A DNA stretch of 64,000 nt, taken from Clostridia bacterium (lineage in GTDB: Bacteria > Bacillota > Clostridia > TANB77 > UBA1234). How positions within the stretch are numbered: position 1 is the first letter of the stretch; each line of letters opens with the position of its first letter. The DNA is taken from the NCBI GenBank assembly GCA_017521465.1, contig JAFXCN010000002.1:1-64000 (forward strand), given 5' to 3'. Below, in pieces: positions 17,741-26,547 of the stretch. The translations under genes were made by a program, and so were the position numbers. The notes beneath the pieces are model-generated. The model had not been told where the DNA came from, searched no databases, and saw only the letters and a list, made by a program, of their open reading frames with translations.

Positions 17741-18880
17741 CTATGCTGTTTTTTTACCAAATTTTGACTTTATTACACTCCATACCTTCTTTATTCGCGT
17801 TATCAAATTAGGTTTGTACTCAGCCAAACTAACGTGCTCTTTCTTTGTATCCATGTAATAATTATAATATTCATTTGCCTCTTTTGGTGTTACTATTAAA
17901 TTTCCATCAATATTAAATACACCCTGTTCATCAAATGTAATAGGTAATGTATAATTACTCTCTTTCGAAATTGCCACTATTGTATCTATCAAATCTTTTT
18001 GTTCGATTATTTTCAAATAACGCGGAATATTTTTTTCGAACTCTTTTCTAATTTCTTCCGAAACTTTCTTATTATATATTTCACTAATAATATCCTTTTT
18101 ATTAGTCGCATTAACTACATTTCTAAAGAAATGATATGCATCAATTAATTTTGCATAAAAAATATCAGCGGAACTTTCATCATCTATTTTAATATCAGAG
18201 CCTGTTAAATATATTCCTTCTTCAAGAATTTCAAAATCACAATCAAAATATGAAAGAGTCATACTTAATGTCGCTATCATTCTCTTATCTTTTCCTAATT
18301 CAACACACGACTCAAAATTTTCCAAGAAATTATTTTTTTTCAATTTCAAATTTTTAAACAAATCATACCCATCAAATATTTTTTCGTAAATTTGTTTTGC
18401 ATCGTCTATATTATCAAACTTATAATTAATTGGTTCTAAAGCAAATTCATTTTCATTTATATGATTAATATAAATTCCACACTCTTTATATTTATTAAAC
18501 TTTATGATCTCTTTTATATATTCTTTATCAGGCATAAACTGAGATTTTAAATTATATTCTACAATTTCATTTGTTATTAAAAATCTTGTATATGCTCTAT
18601 ACATATTTTCATCAGCATTAACTATATATCTTTTGCCATCTCTTTTGAAATAGAATTTATTAAGAGGTTTAGAAAGTTTCTCAAGAAGTATGTCGTATGC
18701 AATTATATCCTTTGGCAAATTAGCTTTATACAACAATATATATATATCCATCCAACGTGGTTCATTATAATTACTATCTAAAATCAATTTCAAATATGAG
18801 AAGTTTAGCTTAACAAAATCATATTTTATAAGATTAGACATCTTTCTCTTCTCATCTTTTAACAACATGTCATATTGCAT
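17741..18880 (-). CDS. Hypothetical protein, 379 aa
   Basis: Not recognised. ATG 18880 is preceded by AAGGTGGTGAGAAG, a fair ribosome binding site. The protein is rich in Lys, Tyr, Ile and Asn, with no signal peptide or membrane helix. The Lys-rich C-terminus (TRIKKVWSVIKSKFGKKTA) could be an amphipathic helix. A stretch FYFKRDGKRYIVNADENMYRAYTRF and two similar YFD/FNID elements hint at repeated small beta units, but no family is evident. It stands alone between the SRP RNA promoter and the divergent Lys/Ala repeat gene. Confidence 0.65.
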   Translation of the reverse strand: MQYDMLLKDEKRKMSNLIKYDFVKLNFSYLKLILDSNYNEPRWMDIYILLYKANLPKDIIAYDILLEKLSKPLNKFYFKRDGKRYIVNADENMYRAYTRFLITNEIVEYNLKSQFMPDKEYIKEIIKFNKYKECGIYINHINENEFALEPINYKFDNIDDAKQIYEKIFDGYDLFKNLKLKKNNFLENFESCVELGKDKRMIATLSMTLSYFDCDFEILEEGIYLTGSDIKIDDESSADIFYAKLIDAYHFFRNVVNATNKKDIISEIYNKKVSEEIRKEFEKNIPRYLKIIEQKDLIDTIVAISKESNYTLPITFDEQGVFNIDGNLIVTPKEANEYYNYYMDTKKEHVSLAEYKPNLITRIKKVWSVIKSKFGKKTA

Positions 18881-19059
18881 CTTCTCACCACCTTATGGTC
18901 ATTATAATACAACGTTATCAAAAATACTAGTAAATTTTTTATTTTTTATCTTTTTTTACCATAACCCATGCATTCCTTGTGTACCAATTGTTTTGTCAAT
19001 CGCATTTTATTAGTTAGGTTGCTAACCAATTAAAAAATAAAACTTTTTTGTCGAAACTA

Positions 19060-19088
19060 TTGCAAAATTTATCGAAATTAGTTATATT
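19060..19088 (+). promoter_or_regulatory. Candidate promoter of the Lys/Ala repeat protein
   Basis: TTGCAA (19060-19065), 17-bp spacer, TATATT (19083-19088), about 70 bp before the start codon. Upstream, GTTAG-GTTG-CTAAC (19013-19026) is a short inverted repeat that could be an operator. Confidence 0.5.
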
Positions 19089-19165
19089 TTAATTATACCA
19101 AAGAAATTTCAAAGTACTATATACGACTTTTGAAAAAAGTATACAAATGAAAGGGGGGCAATAAA

Positions 19166-19486
19166 ATGCCAGTAGCTAAAAAAGCAGCAGCTAAAAAACC
19201 AGTTGCTAAAAAAGTAGCAGCTAAACCAGCAGCTAAAAAAGTAGCAGCTAAAAAACCAGTTGCTAAAAAAGCAGCAGCTAAACCAGCAGCTAAAAAAGTA
19301 GCAGCTAAAAAACCAGTTGCTAAAAAAGTAGCAGCTAAACCAGCAGCTAAAAAAGTAGCAGCTAAAAAACCAGTTGCTAAAAAAGCAGCAGCTAAAAAAG
19401 TAGCAGCTAAACCAGCAGCTAAAAAACCAGTTGCTAAAAAAGTAGCAGCTAAAAAACCAGCAGCTAAAAAAGTTGCAAAAAAATAG
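19166..19486 (+). CDS. Histone H1-like Lys/Ala/Pro repeat protein
   Basis: 106 aa consisting almost only of Lys, Ala, Pro and Val. A 19-residue unit KKPVAKKxAAKPAAKKVAA is repeated about four times with K/A swaps, so the gene is a 57-bp tandem repeat in DNA. AAAGGGGGG gives a very strong ribosome binding site. The composition matches the AlaLysPro-rich tails of eukaryotic H1 and bacterial H1-like proteins (for example the C-terminal part of mycobacterial HupB and Chlamydia Hc2). The likely role is DNA or RNA compaction by charge neutralisation. It has no separate folded domain. A real gene is supported by promoter, ribosome binding site and terminator. Confidence 0.82.
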   Translation: MPVAKKAAAKKPVAKKVAAKPAAKKVAAKKPVAKKAAAKPAAKKVAAKKPVAKKVAAKPAAKKVAAKKPVAKKAAAKKVAAKPAAKKPVAKKVAAKKPAAKKVAKK

Positions 19487-19500
19487 TTTTAAATAGTAAT

Positions 19501-19537
19501 AAAAAAGACATGGTTTAAACCATGTCTTCTTTTTTTA
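19501..19537. terminator. Bidirectional terminator, Lys/Ala repeat gene / marR
   Basis: AAAAAAGACATGGTTT-AAACCATGTCTTCTTTTTTT between two convergent genes; the stem has essentially no loop. Confidence 0.85.
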
Positions 19538-19539
19538 TT

Positions 19540-19956
19540 TTATCTATTCAAATTATCAATCATTCTATTTAAATATTCTTCAAATTGATTCTTATCTTTT
19601 TTCGTAAATCCTTTAAATAAGACATCTTCTATTTCTCTTAATATTCTTTTACATTGTACAGCCGCTAACTTACCTTCTTTAGTTATATATACCCTCTTGA
19701 ATTTTAAATTATCTTCGTCAGCTACTCTTTCAATATAACCATTTTTCTCTAACTTGTCCAATCTTTCACTCATAGATGAATATTTCACACCTACAAATGA
19801 AGCCAAGTCCTTTTGAGTACATCCATTATTTTCTTTTATCAATAATAATAATTGCGCTTGTGCTTTTACTATGCCATATTTTTGTAATCTTCCTTCGATT
19901 TTAGAATAACACCCTTGTGTAATTTCTCTAAAATATTCATTCAATTCTCTCTCCAT
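19540..19956 (-). CDS. MarR-family transcriptional regulator
   Basis: 138 aa. The winged helix-turn-helix spans about 30-100: QAQLLLLIKENNGCTQKDLA, FVGVKYSSMSERLDKLEKNG and the wing IERVADEDNLKFKRVYIT. Dimerisation helices at both ends complete the MarR fold. No target gene is adjacent in the same operon. The promoter carries a 12-bp palindrome across the -10 box, so autorepression is likely. Ligand unknown. Confidence 0.9.
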   Translation of the reverse strand: MERELNEYFREITQGCYSKIEGRLQKYGIVKAQAQLLLLIKENNGCTQKDLASFVGVKYSSMSERLDKLEKNGYIERVADEDNLKFKRVYITKEGKLAAVQCKRILREIEDVLFKGFTKKDKNQFEEYLNRMIDNLNR

Positions 19957-19978
19957 TTATATCCCTCCTCTTCAATCG

Positions 19979-20009
19979 TTAGTATACTAATTATTCAAAC
20001 AAATGTCAA
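19979..20009 (-). promoter_or_regulatory. Promoter and putative operator of marR
   Basis: Minus strand TTGACA (20009-20004), 17-bp spacer, TATACT (19986-19981), near consensus. The perfect palindrome TTAGTATACTAA (19979-19990) includes the -10 box and is the expected size for a MarR half-site pair. Confidence 0.8.
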
Positions 20010-20016
20010 TATCTTA

Positions 20017-20466
20017 TCATTTTTTTCTTAACTCTTTAAAAAAATCTTTCATTATTTTTTTGCATTCATTTTCTAACATTCCAAATTTATAATTAACTTT
20101 ATGATTATACACGCCATCTTCAAACAAATTAATCTTCGAACCAACAGCTCCACTTCTAGGCTCTCTCGTTCCTATATAAACATTTCTTATCCTGGCATTC
20201 ATTATAGCTCCAGCACACATTGAGCATGGTTCTAGTGTTACATACATATCACAATCTTCAAGTCTCCATGCATCAAGTTTTTTACATGCTTTTTCAATTG
20301 CCAAAATTTCTGCATGTGCCGTAGCTTGCTTCTTTATCTCTCTCAAATTATGAGCTTTAGCAATAACTTTATCATCTTTCACAATAACAGCACCAATAGG
20401 CACTTCCCTTTTTTCATATGCCTTTTGTGCCTCTTTTAAAGCAAGAAACATATATTTTTCTTCCAT
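20017..20466 (-). CDS. tadA: tRNA-specific adenosine deaminase TadA
   Basis: 149 aa. The zinc and catalytic motif is HAEILAIEKA (His and the proton-shuttling Glu) with LEPCSMCAGA (two Cys). TadA converts A34 of tRNA-Arg(ACG) to inosine so that one tRNA reads CGU, CGC and CGA. It lies 12 bp downstream of a tRNA-Arg(CCU) gene on the same strand, and its presumed substrate gene, tRNA-Arg(ACG), is encoded divergently less than 200 bp away. Confidence 0.95.
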   Translation of the reverse strand: MEEKYMFLALKEAQKAYEKREVPIGAVIVKDDKVIAKAHNLREIKKQATAHAEILAIEKACKKLDAWRLEDCDMYVTLEPCSMCAGAIMNARIRNVYIGTREPRSGAVGSKINLFEDGVYNHKVNYKFGMLENECKKIMKDFFKELRKK

Positions 20467-20478
20467 ATTCTCTCCTTT

Positions 20479-20555
20479 TGGTGCACCCGAGAGGAATCGA
20501 ACCTCCGGCCTCTCCCTTAGGAGGGGAGCGCTCTATCCGACTGAGCTACGGATGC
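20479..20555 (-). tRNA. tRNA-Arg (anticodon CCU)
   Basis: 77 nt including encoded CCA. Acceptor GCATCCG / CGGGTGC, D arm GCTC...GAGC, anticodon loop CTCCTAA on a CTCCC/GGGAG stem, T loop TTCGATT. The anticodon CCT decodes AGG. Same strand as tadA, likely one primary transcript. Confidence 0.95.
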
Positions 20556-20576
20556 ATTTTTTGATAAATCTTCTTA

Positions 20577-20605
20577 ATTATATTAGGAATTCGGTCTTTT
20601 TTCAA
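20577..20605 (-). promoter_or_regulatory. Promoter of tRNA-Arg(CCU)-tadA
   Basis: Minus strand TTGAAA (20605-20600), 17-bp spacer, TATAAT (20582-20577). Confidence 0.75.
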
Positions 20606-20613
20606 GTTTTTAC

Positions 20614-20641
20614 TTGAAATTTTGAAAAATACTAGTATAAT
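20614..20641 (+). promoter_or_regulatory. Promoter of tRNA-Arg(ACG)
   Basis: TTGAAA (20614-20619), 16-bp spacer, TATAAT (20636-20641), start about 6 bases before the mature tRNA. Back to back with the tadA-side promoter. Confidence 0.8.
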
Positions 20642-20653
20642 ATTCTAGTAGAT

Positions 20654-20730
20654 GTACCCGTAGCTCAATTGGATAGAGCGTTCGGCTACGAACCGAAAGG
20701 CTGGGGGTTCGATTCCTCTCGGGTGCACCA
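20654..20730 (+). tRNA. tRNA-Arg (anticodon ACG)
   Basis: 77 nt including CCA. Acceptor GTACCCG / CGGGTGC with one G-U pair, anticodon loop CTACGAA on TTCGG/CCGAA, T loop TTCGATT. A34 is the known TadA target. Confidence 0.95.
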
Positions 20731-20774
20731 AAAAGAAACGACAATTTTCGCAAGAAGATTGTCGTTTCTTTTTG
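20731..20774 (+). terminator. Terminator of tRNA-Arg(ACG)
   Basis: AAAAGAAACGACAAT / ATTGTCGTTTCTTTTT, 15-bp arms, directly after the CCA end. Confidence 0.88.
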
Positions 20775-20776
20775 TA

Positions 20777-20813
20777 CTATTCACTTTTCACTCTTCACTA
20801 TTAACTATTCACT
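20777..20813. repeat. Family E minisatellite
   Basis: CTATTCACTTTTCACTCTTC and ACTATTAACTATTCACT: consecutive degenerate units of 7-8 bp ending in CACT or AACT. A second short copy of the tRNA terminator arm (AATTGTCGTTTCTAGTG) follows. Confidence 0.65.
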
Positions 20814-20852
20814 AAATTGTCGTTTCTAGTGAATCCTATCCACCGCATGTTT

Positions 20853-20975
20853 GATTTTCATTCCAAATAAATGTAACGCAGTTCGTTTTCGCGGACGGCC
20901 ACTGCGTGGGCGGCAATTCGCCCTTTTCCGTCCGCGAAAATGTTTCCTTCGGAAACTTCGATACGCACGAAATTT
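20853..20975 (+). repeat. Family A repeat, full copy
   Basis: The most complete copy. Left flank GATTTTCATTCCAAATAAAT, GTAACGCAGTTCG, stem TTTTCGCGGACGG / CCGTCCGCGAAAA enclosing CACTGCGTGGGCGGC, hairpin GTTTCCTTCGGAAAC, right flank TTCGATACGCACGAAATTT. Together with the family E stretch it fills the 310-bp spacer before htrA; I see no gene here. Confidence 0.85.
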
Positions 20976-21040
20976 AGCTTTCTTCTCACGTATATTTCTC
21001 CACATTTTGGCAATACTACAATTGTATTGGAGGTTTGCCC

Positions 21041-22177
21041 ATGTATTTATATGAAAATAGGCCTAAAAAGAATAGCTTTAAAACTTTTTTTATTATCTTT
21101 GCGACTAGCATTATTACCGCTGGAGTTATTAAATTTGCCCCATTACTCAATCAAGTTACCGCTAAATCGCCAAACGAAAACACTATTGAAAGATTAAGTG
21201 TTTCGTCTGATTCTTTTGATTTTAACAACAGAATTCTCTCTACTCCTGAGATTATTAAAAATAGTATGGATAGTATTGTTGGCATTAGTATTTTGCAACC
21301 CGATGCAAATAGTATTTTTAGCATAGGAGCTACTAACAAATGGGGACTCGGAACCGGTGTTATAGTTTCTGAAAATGGTTATATTTTGACCAACCAACAC
21401 CTTGCTAGCAAAGTCAATTCGTTGGTTACTGTCACTTTGAATAATGGCAATTCTACTCAGGGTAAAGTTATTTGGACTGAAGAAAATCTAGATTTAGCAA
21501 TTGTTAAAATTAACGCAAATAACCTTACTCCTCTACCCATTGGTGATTCGGATAATGTTATTGTTGGCGAAGAGGTTATTGCTATTGGCAATCCTATTGG
21601 CATTGAGTTTCAACGTTCTGCAACAAAAGGTATTGTAAGCGGAATTAACAGAACGCTCAAAGTTGAAGATGATATTTCTAGTGTTATAATGGAAAATTTA
21701 ATTCAAACAGATGCTAGTATAAATACTGGTAATAGCGGTGGTCCGCTTATTAATTCTAATGGTGAAATAATTGGTATTAATACTGTCAAAATAACTAGCG
21801 CTGAAGGGATCGGTTTTGCCGTTCCTATAAATGTTGTTCGACCAATTGTTGAAAAATTATCTAACGATGATGAATTTTCAGAAGCTTATTTAGGATTATA
21901 CGCTTATGATAACGAAATTTTACCTTACGTTGATTCAAGAAACAGCGATATTCATGGAATTTATGTTGCAAGTATTGTTAGTGATGGTCCAGCAGAAAAA
22001 GCTGACATATTAGTCGGTGACATAATTACAAAAGTTGATAATATTCCAATGACAAAAATGATTGATCTACGTGAATATCTATATTCAAAGTTACCCGGAG
22101 AGTCTCTCAGAGTTGAAGTTTCAAGAAATAACAAAACCGAAAATTTAATAGCAATTCTTTCAGAAAAAACGCCTTAA
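21041..22177 (+). CDS. HtrA/DegP-type membrane-anchored serine protease
   Basis: 378 aa from ATG 21041 (TTGGAGG 8 bp upstream). A short cytosolic head precedes a single membrane anchor (TFFIIFATSIITAGVIKFAP). Then comes a trypsin-like domain with the triad His in ILTNQHLAS, Asp in ENLDLAIVKI and Ser in NTGNSGGPLI, and one PDZ domain (IVSDGPAEKADILVGDIITKVD). HtrA proteases degrade or refold misfolded envelope proteins. The gene is monocistronic, preceded by repeats and followed by a terminator overlapping its stop. The histidine motif is TNQHL rather than TNNHV, a mild variant. Confidence 0.92.
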   Translation: MYLYENRPKKNSFKTFFIIFATSIITAGVIKFAPLLNQVTAKSPNENTIERLSVSSDSFDFNNRILSTPEIIKNSMDSIVGISILQPDANSIFSIGATNKWGLGTGVIVSENGYILTNQHLASKVNSLVTVTLNNGNSTQGKVIWTEENLDLAIVKINANNLTPLPIGDSDNVIVGEEVIAIGNPIGIEFQRSATKGIVSGINRTLKVEDDISSVIMENLIQTDASINTGNSGGPLINSNGEIIGINTVKITSAEGIGFAVPINVVRPIVEKLSNDDEFSEAYLGLYAYDNEILPYVDSRNSDIHGIYVASIVSDGPAEKADILVGDIITKVDNIPMTKMIDLREYLYSKLPGESLRVEVSRNNKTENLIAILSEKTP

Positions 22178-22195
22178 ATTTTAAGGTGTTTTTTT
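22164..22195 (+). terminator. Terminator of htrA
   Basis: AAAAAACGCCTTAAA / TTTAAGGTGTTTTTTT, overlapping the stop codon. Confidence 0.85.
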
Positions 22196-22228
22196 CTATC
22201 AAAAATCGTCTGAAATTAGCTTTTTTTC

Positions 22229-22257
22229 TTGAATTCTGCCATACTTTATTATATAGT
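22229..22257 (+). promoter_or_regulatory. Promoter of the NRPS operon
   Basis: TTGAAT (22229-22234), 17-bp spacer, TATAGT (22252-22257), about 33 bp before the ATG at 22290. A second TATAAT (22262-22267) lies just downstream. Confidence 0.65.
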
Positions 22258-22289
22258 TTATATATAATATAAGTAGGAAGGTAATTTTT

Positions 22290-25200
22290 ATGACGAAAGA
22301 TGAAAATAAAATTTTGTATAATTTAACATATCCACAAAAGTCAATTGTATTGACTGAAAAGTTTTTTAACGATCCACATATTAGCACTATTTTGCGGTTC
22401 ATTAATTATAAAGCAAAAAGTTAATTTTGAATTATTAGAAAAAGCAATACTTCTTTTCTTACAAAACAACGATGCTACACGTATCCGTTTAACAGCTGTC
22501 GATGATGAAATTAAACAATATTTTAGCAATGAAATGGATACAAAGATTGAAAAATTAATTGTAAAAGATATGAATGAAGTTGAATCTATATTAAAGAACT
22601 ATTCTTTTTCTTTATTAGATTCAAAACTATATTATACATTTATGTTCGAAACCGAAGCACATGAAGAAGGATATGCTTTTTGTGCACATCACATAATAAC
22701 CGATGCTTGGAGCGAAACAATTATAATTGATCAAGTAACGCAAGCTTATGATCTGTTATTAAAAAATGAAAGCGTCGAAAACCTTCCTAAAACATCTTAT
22801 TTGGACGTAATTAATTCAGAAGAAAAATATTTACTTTCAGATAAATTTTTAGACGACAAAAAATATTGGGAAAACTTATTTAACGAAGAATACGAAGCGC
22901 CTGAAATTAGAAATAGCCAAACAAAATTTGACACAATAGCAAATCGTATTTCTTATATAATTCCTCAAAAATATTTTGATTATTGTAACGAAAATAAGAT
23001 TTCACCTTTTTCGTTCTTTTTATCAGCAATCTTTATATATTTTTCTAGAATATATGATTCACCTAATATGATAATTGGAACTCCAGTTTTAAATCGTACA
23101 AACTATTTAATAAAAAGTATTTTTGGTATGTTTATTTCTACTCAGCCATTTAAACAATTAGTAGATGATAATATTACAGTTTCATCATTTATTTCTAATA
23201 TTACATCATCTCAATTTTCTTTATTAAGGCACCAAAAATATCCTTTTGAATTATTGCAAAAATATTATTCAGAAAAATTTGATAGAACACATAATTTATA
23301 TGACATTCTATATTCTTATCAAAATGCACGTATAGACGATACGTCTTCTCTTTCATTTGATTTTGAAAGTAAATGGATTTTTTCAGGTAGACAAGCAGAT
23401 GCTTTGGATATTAGTATTTTTGACATTGATAATACTGGCAATATGCAAATTGGATATGATTATCTTATTTCAATATATGACGAAGAACAAATTATAGATA
23501 TTCATAATAGAATTTTTTATATACTTGATCAATTTTTAGAAAATCCATCAATGTTATTAAAGGATATTGAAGTAGTTACAAAAGATGAACAACAAAAATT
23601 AATTAATGAATTTAACAACACTTTAAAACCTTATGATGAAGCATTGACTATCTCTAAATTATTCGAAGAAACGGCTCAAAAATATCCAAACAATATTGCA
23701 TTGACTTTCGACGGCAAAGATTTATCTTATAAAGAACTAAATGAAAAAGCAAACTTTTTAGCTTCATTACTTAGAAAAAATGGAATTAAAAATAATGACA
23801 TCGTTGGTATAATGACATATCGTTCATTTGAAATGGTTATTGCTCAATTAGCTATTATAAAAGCTGGTGGCGCATATTTACCGATAGATCCCGCTTATCC
23901 AACTGATAGAATTTCATATATTTTATCTGATAGCAAATGCCCTATTTTACTTACTAGTTCGCAAATAAAGACAGACGAATTAGTAGTACCAACTTTAAAT
24001 ATTGATATAGATTCTTTAGGTAATGAAGAAAATATAGAAAATATAAATACTCCGGACGATTTAGCATATATTATTTATACTTCTGGTTCAACCGGGAAAC
24101 CAAAAGGAGTTATGATTTCACACAAAAGTATTATAAATACATTGCTATGGAGAAAAGAATTATATGGCTTCGACGAAACTTTTGTAACAATGCAAATTCC
24201 ATCGTTTTCTTTTGATAGTTCTGTTGAAGATATCTTCACTACTCTAATTTCTGGTGGACGATTGATTCTATTAAAACAAAATAATACAAATTTCAATCTA
24301 CCATTAATGAAAGATTTAATAACAAAATATAACGTAAATCATTTTCTTGCAGTTCCAAGCTTTTATAATATATTGCTTGATGAACTTTCAGAAAATTTAC
24401 AGAACGCAAAATCATTTACAGTAGCTGGCGAAGGATTTTCAGAAGAATTAGTAAAAAAACATTTTGAGTTATTACCTAATGTCGAACTTTATAACGAATA
24501 CGGTCCAACCGAAAATAGTGTTTGCTCAACTTATTATAAATTCACAAAAGATAATACAAAGATTTACATTGGAAAACCAATTAGCAATTGTAACTGTTAT
24601 ATATTAAATAAAAATTTAAAATTACAACCATTTAATATAAAGGGAGAAATATATTTAAGCGGCCCTGGTCTTTCTAAGGGCTATATTGGTCGAGAAGATT
24701 TGAACAAAGAACGTTTTATACAAAATCCATTTATCGAAAATACTCGTATGTACAAAACAGGTGACTTAGCCACTATTGATAAAAATGGAAATATGAAATT
24801 TTTAGAAAGATCAGATTTTCAAGTAAAACATAATGGTTATCGAATAAATTTAGGCGAAATCGAATCTACAATTTCTAAATGCACAGGAATACCAAATGTA
24901 GTAGTACTATTAAGAAAAATTAATACAGGCTCATTAATTGCCGCATATATTGAAACTAAACAAGAAATTAACATTGCTAATTTAAAGAAAGAATTAGCTA
25001 AATTTATTCCACATTATATGATACCCGCTGAAATATTTATATTGGATAGTTTTCCTTCTACTCCAAATGGCAAAATAGACAGAAAACATTTAGAAAACTT
25101 ATCTCTGTCATCTAAAAATGTAGAGATTATAAAACCTAGAAATTCATTAGATACAGAAATTTTAAGAATCTGGGAAGAAGTTTTAAAAATAGATGATATT

Positions 25201-26547
25201 AGCATTGACACAAGTATATTTGATTTAGGCGGAGACTCTCTTTCAATAATCGCAATTCAATCTATGTTATTTAAAATCAATATACATACAAAAGTACAAG
25301 ATTTATTTGAATATCCTACTATTAAAGAATTGTCTGATCATATTCAAAAACAAAACGATTTAAATAACAAGGAAAACATTTCAAAAACTTTTCCACGATT
25401 ATACAAAGATGATTTAAACAATCTTAAACTTACAAAACAAAAAACACCAAATAATATTTTATTAACCGGTGTTACAGGATTTCTAGGTGTTCACATTTTA
25501 AACGAATTATTAGAATCAAATCCAGATTCTACCGTTTATTGTATTATTCGTGAACGACCAAACAAGTCACCAATAAAACGTTTAGAAGAAACATTAGAGT
25601 TTTATTTCAATGGCAAATGGATTGAGGAAATTAATAATAGAATTGTCGTTTTAAAAGGAGATTTATCCCGCGAAATGTTTGGTTTAAACCCTACTCTTTA
25701 CCGCGAACTTCTTGTTAAAATAGATACTATTATTAACAGCGCTTCATTAGTAAAACATTTTGGTGTTTATGATTTATTCTATCAATCAAATGTTTTATCA
25801 GTTGAAAATATAATTAAATTTGCAAAAGAATCTGGATGCAGTATAAATCATATTTCTACTACTTCAGTTTCTGGAAACTATCTTGTAAAAAATGATATTG
25901 ATTATATCTATACTGAAAATGATTTTTATATCGGTCAAAATTATTTAGACAATGTTTATGTAAGAACTAAATTTGAAGCTGAAGCAAAATTGTTTAAAGC
26001 TCAACAAGAAAATATCATAATAAACATTTTCCGCATGGGTAATATTATGCCTCGTTTTTCAGATGGTAAATTTCAAGCAAACAAATTTGAAAACGCATAT
26101 TACAAAAGAATCTTGGGATTTATTGAATTAGGAATTTTACCTGAAAATTTAAAAGGGCAAGAACTTGAATTTACACCAGTTGATACATGTGCCCAAGCTA
26201 TCGTACAATTGATGAAGTATGAAAACAAAGTATTCCATTTACTAAATACAAACACAATAAAGATTGACCAATTAATCAAAGTATTAAACACTTATGGTCG
26301 CACAATACAATTTGTATCTGAAAGTATTTTTAATGAAACTATAAGAAACAATACTTCTAGTGAAGTTTTGGATAACTTTATTGTAGATTTTGAAAATGAT
26401 GAAAATTTAAATTATGAAACAAAAATAATTATGACAGATAATATTACCAAAAAATATTTTGAATTAGAAAATCTGAATTGGCCAACAATCACAGATGATT
26501 ATTTAAAATACATTTTAGAAGATATGGTTAAGGAGGCTCACAAATGA
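22290..26547 (+). CDS. One-module nonribosomal peptide synthetase, C-A-T-R, with N-terminal frameshift
   Basis: About 1,418 aa if one base is removed. ATG 22290 (GGAAGGT site) gives MTKDENKILYNLTYPQKSIV, a condensation-domain N-terminus. At T4 (22390-22393) the frame shifts and the +1 frame continues KVNFELLEKAILLFLQNND. The later ATG (22534) has no ribosome binding site. Domains: condensation with HHIITDAW (Gly of HHxxxDG is Ala); adenylation with YTSGSTGKPKGV, NEYGPTE, TGDLA and NGKIDR; carrier LGGDSL; thioester reductase with TGVTGFLG and the YVRTK catalytic Tyr-Lys pair. A tentative pocket code (D-S-E-L-T-A-E-V-C-K) may favour an aromatic residue, low confidence. A leading C domain plus reductive release suggests an N-acyl amino aldehyde or alcohol. 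The stop overlaps the next gene (ATGA). Confidence 0.9.

Noticed and set aside
20777-20813. Possible CRISPR-like array in the TTCACTATTCACT repeats
   Set aside because: Units are 7-8 bp without unique spacers, and no cas genes are present; simple minisatellite.
22534-22600. ATG 22534 as the true NRPS start
   Set aside because: No ribosome binding site, and clear condensation-domain sequence lies upstream in two frames.
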